NCBI GenBank assembly: GCA_021817065.1
Contig: JAKAWH010000007.1
Span: 1-45,488 of the forward strand
Length of the DNA: 45,488 nucleotides
Direction: 5' to 3'
DNA from: Actinomycetes bacterium
GTDB taxonomy: Bacteria; Actinomycetota; Acidimicrobiia; Acidimicrobiales; JAKAVM01
This document shows, piece after piece, positions 25,405 to 36,131 of the stretch. The translations under genes and the position numbers were made by a program. The notes beneath the pieces were generated by a model. That model saw only the letters and a list, made by a program, of their open reading frames with translations. It was not told the DNA's origin and made no database searches. The number at the start of each line of letters is the position of its first letter. Position 1 is the first letter of the stretch.

Positions 25405-25734
25405 TCACACCTGACCGGAGCGTGACCGCAACCTCCCCCTCAAGATCGCCCGGTACTCGGAGTTCTCTTCCGGGAACTCCGCTTCGACCATGGCCCCCTG
25501 GCTCCCGGTCTGGCGGTTGTAGGTCTTGAAGACCTCGCAGGCCATGCAATTGCCCTGCTTCTCGGCAAAGCTTCCCTGCACCGTCCCCCCACAGAGCGTC
25601 CCGGCGACTGCCCAGCAACTATGCCCGAGGCTTCTCTGCGAGGCAGGGCATTCCCCAAGTTCAGCGACCTTGGGCCCGCCCTTCTGGCGACCGCAGTTCC
25701 AGATCTCCCAGCAGTTCGGCAATGACGTTGGCAT
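25405..25734 (-). CDS. two-CW domain protein
   Basis: 109 residues from ATG 25734, with AGGAG upstream. The pattern NCWEIWNCGR...ECPAS...SCWAVAGTLCGG...FAEKQGNCMAC matches the small two-CW domain, which is often fused to or encoded beside chemotaxis and signalling proteins. Seven cysteines (8, 14, 29, 40, 48, 63, 66) suggest metal, iron-sulfur or haem binding, or redox sensing. Position at the end of the kinase cluster, 62 bp after the membrane protein, suggests that it feeds a signal to that pathway. The cofactor is not known to me. Confidence 0.8.
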   Translation of the reverse strand: MPTSLPNCWEIWNCGRQKGGPKVAELGECPASQRSLGHSCWAVAGTLCGGTVQGSFAEKQGNCMACEVFKTYNRQTGSQGAMVEAEFPEENSEYRAILRGRLRSRSGQV

Positions 25735-25796
25735 TAGAACATGCTCCTTTCGAGTGTGAGCTTGCGCCGCCAGGCGCAAGCAAAACCGGCAAGCAT

Positions 25797-26501
25797 CTAC
25801 AACGCTCCGATGACCATCTTGATCCGCTCTCTCGACCGCCGACGGTTCTCGAAGCTTACACCAGCGGGTGGAACCGCTGCCAGCAGCGGGCGATCCGGAC
25901 TGCTCAGCGTGCTCAGCTCGTTCAACATGATTCGGTTGATCCGAACCGTCCGTTCGAAGAGCCGACCGCACTCCTTCACGATCAGCGCGACCTCGCCGGA
26001 ACCTGCGTTCCCACCCTGGCCGTTGGATGACGGACTTTCACGACTCACCAGATCGGCGCACAGCGATTGTAACCGGACCGACCTTCCCTCCAGCTTGCCG
26101 AACTCCCTAATCACCTCCGGGCTGCCATAGGTCCGTAGCTTCGCGGTCATGTCGCTCCAGGTGGCGTCCTCCACGAACGACTGCTCCGGGCCGGCAGCGT
26201 CGATGCCCAGAATGCTCGCCTTTCGAGCCCAATCGATCCACAGGGCTATCTGGTAGGTCACACCGAATACTCTCTCGTAGGCCTGAGCCCGCCAGCTCGC
26301 GGTCCTCTCCTCGCGGGCCATCTCTCGTTCGTGGCTCCGTTGGGTCTCCGCTGCGAGAATCTGCCGCCGGGTTACGAGATAGGTTCCTCCACTTCCCAAT
26401 GCTCCACCGAGCACGCCACCGGCCGCGGTCCAGAACGGGACCCACGGGTCAGACGGTTGGACCAGATTGACGACCGAGGCGATCAGATCGGGACCGATCA
26501 C
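25797..26501 (-). CDS. membrane-anchored helical protein of unknown function
   Basis: 234 residues from GTG 26501. An N-terminal hydrophobic segment ([22 protein letters not shown]) is followed by a basic helix ([25 protein letters not shown]) and a mostly helical rest. I do not recognise the family. It overlaps the stop of the double-REC protein by 4 bp (GTGA), so it is translated with it. The coupling and the membrane anchor suggest a local partner of the signalling proteins. It could also be a separate gene whose insertion shortened the upstream one. Confidence 0.65.
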   Translation of the reverse strand: MIGPDLIASVVNLVQPSDPWVPFWTAAGGVLGGALGSGGTYLVTRRQILAAETQRSHEREMAREERTASWRAQAYERVFGVTYQIALWIDWARKASILGIDAAGPEQSFVEDATWSDMTAKLRTYGSPEVIREFGKLEGRSVRLQSLCADLVSRESPSSNGQGGNAGSGEVALIVKECGRLFERTVRINRIMLNELSTLSSPDRPLLAAVPPAGVSFENRRRSRERIKMVIGAL

Positions 26502-27933
26502 AAGAACTTCCGTGAATCCTGGGTCATCCGAACCAAGAGCTCTTTTCTCGCCTCCTGTGCCAATCTGGCTTCTTCCCGCGCCGCCTTCACCTCGTCCTGG
26601 GCCCTCTTGAGATCAGTGATGTCCATGGACGCACCCACGATGATCGGAGTAGATCCACCCCCGGGGAAGCTGATCGGCTTTCCTCGGCCGGCCACCCACC
26701 TTGGTCCATCGTCACCCAGCACCCGGTAGGCGAACTCAAATGGCTCCCCCGTCGTCGACGCTTCATGGATCAGCCCGTCGATCCTCCTGGCATCCTCCGG
26801 ATCCATTGCCGACAGGTGGGTCGCCAAACTGCCCCGCGCCGGATCGTCGCTGTCCCCGTGGCGGTCGAATCGGAATTCCTCGGGGATGGTTCGATTCTCG
26901 ACATCGGACGCATTCCCCATGTAAGTCATCGATCCATCGGACGGGTCGACCTCCCAGAGCACGATCCGCCCCACCTCCATCGCCAACTGCGTCCACACCG
27001 ATTCTCGTTCCAGATATTCCGCCCGGTCATGTAGGAAGTCGGCGCTGGCTTTGAGCTTGAGATGGGTCTCCACCCGGGCCATCATGACGGGTGGACTGAT
27101 CGGCTTGGTGATGTAGTCGACCGCACCCAGCTCCAACCCCTTCATCTCGTCGTCCATCTCGATCTTGGCGGTGATGAATATCACCGGGATGTCCCTGGTC
27201 GCGGGATTGCTCTTGAGGCGCCGGCACACCTCGTAGCCGTCCATGTCCGGCATCATCACGTCAAGGAGTATCAGGTCGGGATGCGGCTCGGAAGCGGCGA
27301 TCTCCAGTGCCCTCTCGCCGGACTTGGCAACCTTCACCTTGTAGAGGTCCTTGAGCAGCCCGGTCATGAGCTGCAGATTCTCAGGCGTGTCATCCACCAC
27401 CAGAACCATTGCCTCGCTCAGAGGTGCAGTGCTCATCCGGTGGATCACCGACGCGTCCTTGGTGTTCCTGGCCACCTCCCGCTCCAGGGATGCAGCCTTG
27501 TCGCGCAGGAAATCCACCTTGGCCTTGAGGTTCAGGTGGTTCGCCACCCGGGCTACCACGATAGGGGGACTGATCGGCTTGGTGATGTAGTCAACCGCAC
27601 CCAGCTTCAGTCCCTTCTCCTCATCCTCCAGCGCTGTCTTACCGGTGAGGAAGATCACCGGGATGTCCCGGGTCGCGGGATCGCTCTTCAGGCGCCGACA
27701 GACCTCGTAACCGTCCATCTCGGGCATCATGATGTCAAGCAAGATCAGGTCGGGGCGCGGCTCGGACGCGGCGATCTCCAGCGCCTTCTCTCCGGACTTG
27801 GCGAACCGCACCTTGTAGACGTCGCTCAGCAGACTGATCATGAGCTCGAGGTTCTCGGGCGTGTCGTCCACCACCAGAACTGTCGCTCGCTTCAATGCCT
27901 GGGACTCCGGCTTGTCTCCCCTGCTTCCTTCGC

Positions 27934-27937
<4 letters not shown>
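26498..27937 (-). CDS. tandem receiver (REC-REC-PAS) signalling protein
   Basis: 479 residues from TTG 27937 (GGGAG upstream, TTGA overlap with the kinase stop). Two very similar receiver domains lie at about 18-145 and 177-300, with acceptors Asp68 and Asp226 and both KPISPP loops intact. A PAS domain follows (about 312-445). The end, [20 protein letters not shown] then [12 protein letters not shown], looks like the start of a HisKA dimerisation helix but stops before an H-box. There is no DNA-binding or enzymatic output. It is probably a phosphate sink or a protein-interaction output of the hybrid kinase upstream. Confidence 0.9.
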
Positions 27938-31064
<3,127 letters not shown>

Positions 31065-31068
<4 letters not shown>

Positions 31069-31232
31069 ATCGGTACCAGACGAACCACTGCGCTTGCAAC
31101 CGCCGGGTACCCCCCTGCCTGCATCAGCAGGAGGCTCCGTTGATCTCCGGCCTTGCCTGCTCGCAGGAGCAGGCGGTGTTCGAACCAGGGAACGGGCGCG
31201 CCCCGTCCCCCCCCACGTCCCTGTTCGTTCAC
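31065..31232 (-). CDS. possible 55-codon leader ORF coupled to the hybrid kinase
   Basis: From GTG 31232, preceded by AGAGGAG at a good distance, to a TGA at 31065-31067 that overlaps the kinase GTG. The GTGA junction is the same arrangement used by other coupled genes here. The peptide starts [13 protein letters not shown] and ends VVRLVPM, with many Gly and Arg and a Leu-rich centre. It is not a recognised family. It contains the 8-bp stem-loop at 31155-31174. It may be a real small protein, a regulatory leader that controls kinase translation, or a chance ORF. Confidence 0.4.
31155..31174. other. perfect 8-bp stem-loop upstream of the hybrid kinase
   Basis: GCCTGCTC-GCAG-GAGCAGGC forms a strong hairpin about 90 bp before the kinase start, inside the possible leader ORF. 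It could act in translation control or be an attenuator-like element. There is no T tract. Confidence 0.5.
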
Positions 31233-31317
31233 GGTGCTCACTCCTCTGGTTCCCCCGGAGGTGCCGACAAAACCTCCACGCACATGCGTATTAGCCGTTA
31301 CGGACACTTTAGAACTA

Positions 31318-31331
31318 GGGGCTAAAGTCCC
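31318..31331. promoter_or_regulatory. DosR-like palindromic box, copy 1
   Basis: GGGGCTAAAGTCCC differs at one position from the core DosR/DevR palindrome GGGACTWWAGTCCC. It lies 112 bp upstream of the MmgE/PrpD gene and 86 bp upstream of the possible leader ORF on the other strand. A second identical copy lies 49 bp away. The nearby ACTTTAG at about 31306 could pair with it in RNA. Regulator identity is inferred. Confidence 0.5.
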
Positions 31332-31366
31332 ATCAGGCAGGAACTTCGTTCAGTCCAAAGGAACCA

Positions 31367-31380
31367 GGGGCTAAAGTCCC
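31367..31380. promoter_or_regulatory. DosR-like palindromic box, copy 2
   Basis: The same 14-mer as at 31318-31331, 63 bp before the MmgE/PrpD ATG. Flanks differ apart from the preceding AC-A, so conservation is confined to the box. The rest of 31233-31443 shows no other gene; the kinase-side promoter is not obvious. Confidence 0.5.
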
Positions 31381-31443
31381 TTCCGTGATTCAAGAGCGCA
31401 CCAGCAGGACGGATTCTCTTGCTCGCAGGCGGGCGTTTCCTGG

Positions 31444-32952
31444 ATGAGCTCTCCAGGGAGTCTCACCGAGGTTCTCGCAAGCTGGGCAGCCGATCTGAGC
31501 TTGGCATACGTGCCCCATCGGGTGATCGACCTCGCGGTCAGCCAGGTGCTCTCCCAACTCGGCGCGGCCCGGGCCGGGCTCGCCCACCCGATCGGCCACA
31601 AGATCGTCTCGGCTTTCGGTACTCCCACCGGGGACGACCCGAAGAGGAACGCTTTTGTCCTCGCCGCTCTCACCATGTGTCTCGACTTCGACGACACGGT
31701 CTACGCGGGCCATCTTTCCCATTCCACCGTTAATACGCCGATCGCATATACGGAGCGGATGGGCCTCAGCGGAGCACAATTTCTCGAAGCAGTGCTGGCC
31801 GCCAACGAGTGCGCCGCCCGGGTAACTGCGGCAGCTACCCTCGGGCGCTTCCGGGGACAGACCGCACTCCACTCCCACCTGGTTGGGGCGGTGGCCGCCC
31901 GCTCCAAAGCGGAACGCCTGGCCTCGCCCCTCTGGGTCGACGGATGGGGGATCGCACTCGGAGCACCGCCCCACCCGCTCAACCGCGCCTTTCTGGGCAG
32001 CGACGCGAAGGTGCTCGCCGCGTCGGGCGCGATCTCCACCGCCCTCGACGCGGTCGACGCCGCCCGCGCCGGACTGAAGGGGGCCCCTGACATTCTCGAA
32101 CACCCCGAAGGCTTCCTCGCTGCTCTTGCCACCCTCCCGCTCCACGAAGCCATCACCCGCGGCCTCGGCGAACGATGGCACACCGAGACACTTTCATTCA
32201 AGGTGTATCCGGGATGCGCCTACATCGACGCGGCGGTTGACTGTGCCGTGCTACTCCATCGACGCATCGCGAAACGACTCGGTCGCCCCCCCACTGCTTC
32301 CGACATTGAGCGGATCACCGTACACGCCCCGGTGTTCACCGTCGGAATGGACTCCCACTCACGAGAGTACGTCACCGGACCCAACGCCCCCGTTGCCGCG
32401 CTCAATTTCTCGGTCGGGTACAACGTGGCCGCTGCTCTGCTGCACGGTGAACTGGTACCGGCTGACTTCCACGGTGATCGATTGGGCGACCCCGACGTGT
32501 GGAAGACCGCGGTCAGGGTCACGGTCCAACTGGACTTCGGGCTCACCTTCCGGTCCCTCACCTGCACAGCTCCGATCGGCGAAGCGCTTCGGGAGGCCGG
32601 TGGGCCCGCCGCCTCGGAATGGCTCGCCTCGATGGCCGGGTCGGCCGGAGCGAAGATCCCTCCCTCATTGGAGCTCGACTTCGGGGTTCCGGCGACAACC
32701 TTCGAGAACGCCGAGAAGTCGATCGGCGCCAGGGTGGTTGCAGTAACCACCGACGGTACCGAATGGGAGGAGTCGGTGGACACTCCTCTCGGTGCTGCCG
32801 GGGAGCAAACACGGCAGCACCACCGCGCACTCATGCGCGACAAGTTCCTCTCCAACGGTGGTTCCCGCGATTCCGCCGATGCTCTGGAGAATCTGTTTCA
32901 TCTCACTCCGAGCGAGTTGGGATCCAGCCTGCGAGCGGCCCTGCAGGTCTGA
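31444..32952 (+). CDS. MmgE/PrpD family protein (2-methylcitrate dehydratase-like)
   Basis: 502 residues from ATG 31444. The family comprises 2-methylcitrate dehydratases, aconitate decarboxylases and related lyases. The N-terminal all-helical domain contains LCLDFDDTVYAGHLSHSTVNTPIAY, where the D-DT---GH---S pattern carries active-site residues. Later SFKVYPGCAYIDAAVD and NFSVGYNVAAALLHG match the family, and PADF begins the lid region. The substrate may be methylcitrate or another polycarboxylate. No other methylcitrate-cycle gene is near, so propionate metabolism is not shown. Divergent transcription from the kinase operon across two DosR-like boxes suggests shared control. Confidence 0.88.
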   Translation: MSSPGSLTEVLASWAADLSLAYVPHRVIDLAVSQVLSQLGAARAGLAHPIGHKIVSAFGTPTGDDPKRNAFVLAALTMCLDFDDTVYAGHLSHSTVNTPIAYTERMGLSGAQFLEAVLAANECAARVTAAATLGRFRGQTALHSHLVGAVAARSKAERLASPLWVDGWGIALGAPPHPLNRAFLGSDAKVLAASGAISTALDAVDAARAGLKGAPDILEHPEGFLAALATLPLHEAITRGLGERWHTETLSFKVYPGCAYIDAAVDCAVLLHRRIAKRLGRPPTASDIERITVHAPVFTVGMDSHSREYVTGPNAPVAALNFSVGYNVAAALLHGELVPADFHGDRLGDPDVWKTAVRVTVQLDFGLTFRSLTCTAPIGEALREAGGPAASEWLASMAGSAGAKIPPSLELDFGVPATTFENAEKSIGARVVAVTTDGTEWEESVDTPLGAAGEQTRQHHRALMRDKFLSNGGSRDSADALENLFHLTPSELGSSLRAALQV

Positions 32953-32999
32953 GCCTGGCGCGACCGCCGGGCCTGCCACACGCAGCCAGCCAAGCTGGA

Positions 33000-33857
33000 T
33001 CAATCCCTTTCGGGCATCTCCATGGTCACCCCAATGACGATCGGGGCGGCAACTCCCTCCGGGTGGATCGACTGCGCGCGAGCAGCCATCCAGCTGTCTC
33101 CGCCCTGGTCGGTGGTCACCCGGTAGGTGAAACCGAAGGATTCGTCCGACTGCGCCCCTTCTTTGATCGCCTTGTCAACGCTGTTCGCATCCGACCGGTC
33201 CATCACCGACAGGCGGCTCGCCAGCTTGACCCTCATGGTTGTGTCGGCCGCCTTCCGGCCGTTGAACCGCTTGAACCGTAAATCATCGGGTATCCCCGTG
33301 TCCCCCAAGCTCGACGACGAGAGATAGGTGATCGACTCGTCCTCCATATCGACATCCCAGAACATGAGGGTGAACGCTTCACTCGCCACCTCCATCGCCA
33401 TCCGGATCCACATCGATTCCCGGTCCAATTGCTCAGCCCGGTCGCGCAATAGATCGTTCAACACCTTCAACTTGAGGTGTGCTTCCACCCGCGCCCGGAC
33501 AATGGGTGGACTTATCGGTTTGGTGACGTAATCGACCGCCCCGACGTCGAGCACCTCCTGCTCGTCTTCGATCTCGGATCGAGCGGCCACGAAGATGACC
33601 GGGATGTCCCTGGTAGCCACGTCGCTCTTGAGGCGCCGGCAGACCTCGTAGCCGTCCATCCCTGGCATCATGAGATCGAGCAGGATCAAGTCGGGCTGCT
33701 GCCCGGACGAGGCGAGGCCAAGCGCTTCGGGGCCGGATGTGGCGGTCCGCATCTCGCAGAAGTCACCGAGCACCCTGACCAGGCGTTCGAGGCTCTCGGG
33801 GATGTCGTCGACCGCCAATACGGTCGCATTCTCCAGGACCCCAGCATTCGCCTCCAT
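33000..33857 (-). CDS. receiver-PAS (REC-PAS) protein, paralog of the double-REC protein
   Basis: 285 residues from ATG 33857. One receiver domain has acceptor Asp61 and the KPISPP loop. A linker DRESMWIRMAMEV and a PAS domain follow and end in IVIGVTMEMPERD. The sequence parallels the second half of the 26498-27937 protein almost segment by segment ([38 protein letters not shown] against [19 protein letters not shown]). There is no effector domain. It is separated from the cluster by the opposite-strand MmgE gene and has its own TACGAT 8 nt before the ATG. Confidence 0.9.
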   Translation of the reverse strand: MEANAGVLENATVLAVDDIPESLERLVRVLGDFCEMRTATSGPEALGLASSGQQPDLILLDLMMPGMDGYEVCRRLKSDVATRDIPVIFVAARSEIEDEQEVLDVGAVDYVTKPISPPIVRARVEAHLKLKVLNDLLRDRAEQLDRESMWIRMAMEVASEAFTLMFWDVDMEDESITYLSSSSLGDTGIPDDLRFKRFNGRKAADTTMRVKLASRLSVMDRSDANSVDKAIKEGAQSDESFGFTYRVTTDQGGDSWMAARAQSIHPEGVAAPIVIGVTMEMPERD

Positions 33858-34052
33858 TGCGAATCATCGTAGTACCCATCTCAGAGATTTCAAGGGTGCT
33901 GCTGCCAATTCTTGCTCCTGGGGAGGAGGAGACCGGGAGGCGAAACACGGCCGGATGGGGCGGGACACGGAAATAACCCCGGTGGATTGCCGGTTCTCCA
34001 TTGCAGGCCGCCCGGGACACTACGTCCGAGCGGTGAGGATAGGAGGGGCAGC

Positions 34053-35048
34053 ATGCCCGCAGTCACCGTAGAGGACACCTTGATCCTCCCCCGTATTAGA
34101 GACATCGACAACGCTACGACACTCTTCCGGCCGGTCAATTCGGTGTCTCCAGCCCCGAGCGGCCTGGAAGGTGAGGGCTTTCCCGTGCGTCGCGCCTTCG
34201 CCGGGGTGAGCCAGCGCGATCTCGATCCCTTCATCCACATGGACCAGATGGGAGAGGTGAACTACGCACCGGGCGAGCCCAAGGGAACGTCGTGGCATCC
34301 GCACCGAGGTTTCGAGACCGTCACCTACATCATCGACGGCACCTTCGTCCACCAGGACTCCAACGGCGGCGGCGGTCGTATCACCGACGGCGACACCCAG
34401 TGGATGACGGCTGGAGCAGGCATCCTCCACATCGAGGCCCCTCCCGAAGAGCTGGTGCAATCGGGGGGGCTTTTTCACGGCATTCAGCTATGGGTGAACC
34501 TCCCGGCGGCGAACAAATGGAACCCGCCGCGTTACCAGGACATCCGCGGAAACCAGGAGACACTGCTCACCACCGCCGACGGCGGTGCCCTCCTTCGGGT
34601 GATCGCCGGGAATCTTGACGGGTTTGCAGGGCCAGGCTCGACATTCACTCCGATCCTGCTCGTCCACGCCACTTTGAGCCCGGGAGCACGCGCCAACATA
34701 CCCTGGCCTGCCGGATACAACGCCCTGGCCTACGCCCTCGCCGGGCATGGGTCCACCGGACCCGATGGCCGCCCGATCGGCGTGGGAGACCTCACCGTCT
34801 TCGGCCCTGGCGACGCCCTCACCATCGCTGCGGACTCTCGGCAGGATTCCCGCAGTGCCGACCTCGAGATGCTCCTCCTCGGAGGCAAGCCGATCCGCGA
34901 GCCGGTGGTGCATTACGGCCCGTTCGTGATGAACACGCGGGCCGAAATCCTCCAGGCTCTGGAGGATTACCAGGCAGGGCGCCTGGGCACGATCCCCTCC
35001 CGAGTAATCCCGCACCAGAACCCGGGTGACAACGAACCCGAGAGCTGA
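34053..35048 (+). CDS. pirin family protein
   Basis: 331 residues from ATG 34053, with AGGAGG upstream. Two cupin halves are visible. The metal site lies in PFIHMDQMGEVNYAPGEP and SWHPHRGFETVTYIIDG, giving His, His-x-His and a Glu later in HIEAPPEEL. Bacterial pirins act as quercetin dioxygenases or modulate metabolic enzymes; the true substrate here is open. The C-terminal half (ANIPWPAGYNALAYALAGHG, then LLLGGKPIREPVVHYGPFVMNT) is typical. It is transcribed away from the REC-PAS gene. Confidence 0.93.
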   Translation: MPAVTVEDTLILPRIRDIDNATTLFRPVNSVSPAPSGLEGEGFPVRRAFAGVSQRDLDPFIHMDQMGEVNYAPGEPKGTSWHPHRGFETVTYIIDGTFVHQDSNGGGGRITDGDTQWMTAGAGILHIEAPPEELVQSGGLFHGIQLWVNLPAANKWNPPRYQDIRGNQETLLTTADGGALLRVIAGNLDGFAGPGSTFTPILLVHATLSPGARANIPWPAGYNALAYALAGHGSTGPDGRPIGVGDLTVFGPGDALTIAADSRQDSRSADLEMLLLGGKPIREPVVHYGPFVMNTRAEILQALEDYQAGRLGTIPSRVIPHQNPGDNEPES

Positions 35049-35060
35049 CATTCGGGCCGG

Positions 35061-36131
35061 TCACTGACGAGCGGCCACCACAGCGGGTTCGATCCGGCGA
35101 TATTCGAGCACCGGCACCGCGTGGGGCACCACACGGAACGCGAGGCGGGTCTCCTCGACCTCGCACAGATCGCCGTCCACCTCGCTGGTGATCGGCCTCC
35201 CGTCGAGTGCCTCCACGGCAACCACTCTGCCCCGCCCGAAGGTTGCGTGCTCATCGCCCCAGCGGGCCCCCGACGACGCCCGAGCCAGCAACCCCGCCAG
35301 GATCTCGGCAGTCGTCGCCCCGACCACGCAAACGTCGAGCAGGCCGTCGTCGAGTACCGAGTCGGGGAGCACGGCAAGAGTTCCGCCGCGGCGGCGCGCA
35401 CCACCGATAGCGATCATTGCCATCTCACCCTCCGCCAGCACCTCGCCGTCCACGCTAACCAGGGCGGAAAAGGGGCGCAGTTCCTTGAGCGCCTCAACCG
35501 CCGCCGCCGCGTAGCGCTGCCTCCCGGTGAGGTGATCCAGGGACAGGCTCGCCCTCACCGTCTCGGCCAGGAACCCGACGCTCGCCCCCAGGAGAAAAGG
35601 AGTACCAGTGAGCGAACCGCCCTCCACCCGGCCCATGTCGAGGTACGACACGTTCCCCGTCCGGAGAGGCTCACGGACATACCGTGCCCCCATACCAACT
35701 ACCTCTTGCCACGATACGTCGTCCCATACCTCACGGTAGAGGGAATTCCCGGTTCCCGCCGGTACCACCACCAATACTGGTGGCGCTCCCTCCAAGAGGG
35801 CAGTGCCACCGCCACACCAGCCCAGCCTGCCCTCCCGCCCCGAGGCGGGAGCTATGCCCATGTCCCACCGGCCTATCCCATCCGCCAGCCCGAAGGCGAC
35901 ATCGCGGGCGGTGCCGTCGCCCCCTACCGCGACAACCACCCCGGGGGGGCTCTCGCGGGATGCTGGACCCGCCATCGCGCACATTACGCGTGCGCGTGTC
36001 TCATCGCGCGATTCTGGCCAAATGGTCTCGACGGCCAACGCCGGCTCGGCACCGAGCAATGCGGCGGCTTCGCCCGCCAACTCGCCTACCGCTCCGCGCG
36101 CCGCGGCGTTGGCGACGACCAGAGCCTTCAA
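35061..36131 (-). CDS. diacylglycerol/sphingosine kinase-like lipid kinase
   Basis: 356 residues from TTG 36131, overlapping the GMC oxidoreductase stop (TTGA). The catalytic loop is VAVGGDGTARDV (GGDGT at 70-74) and the second nucleotide motif is PAGTGNS (124-130). The spacing between them is about 30 residues longer than usual because of an insert (PASGREGRLGWCGGGTALLEG). The C-terminal substrate domain (LPDSVLDDGLLDVCVV ... SEVDGDL) is typical of the DagK/YegS group. It probably phosphorylates a lipid alcohol. Coupling to an alcohol oxidase is unusual. Confidence 0.88.
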   Translation of the reverse strand: MKALVVANAAARGAVGELAGEAAALLGAEPALAVETIWPESRDETRARVMCAMAGPASRESPPGVVVAVGGDGTARDVAFGLADGIGRWDMGIAPASGREGRLGWCGGGTALLEGAPPVLVVVPAGTGNSLYREVWDDVSWQEVVGMGARYVREPLRTGNVSYLDMGRVEGGSLTGTPFLLGASVGFLAETVRASLSLDHLTGRQRYAAAAVEALKELRPFSALVSVDGEVLAEGEMAMIAIGGARRRGGTLAVLPDSVLDDGLLDVCVVGATTAEILAGLLARASSGARWGDEHATFGRGRVVAVEALDGRPITSEVDGDLCEVEETRLAFRVVPHAVPVLEYRRIEPAVVAARQ

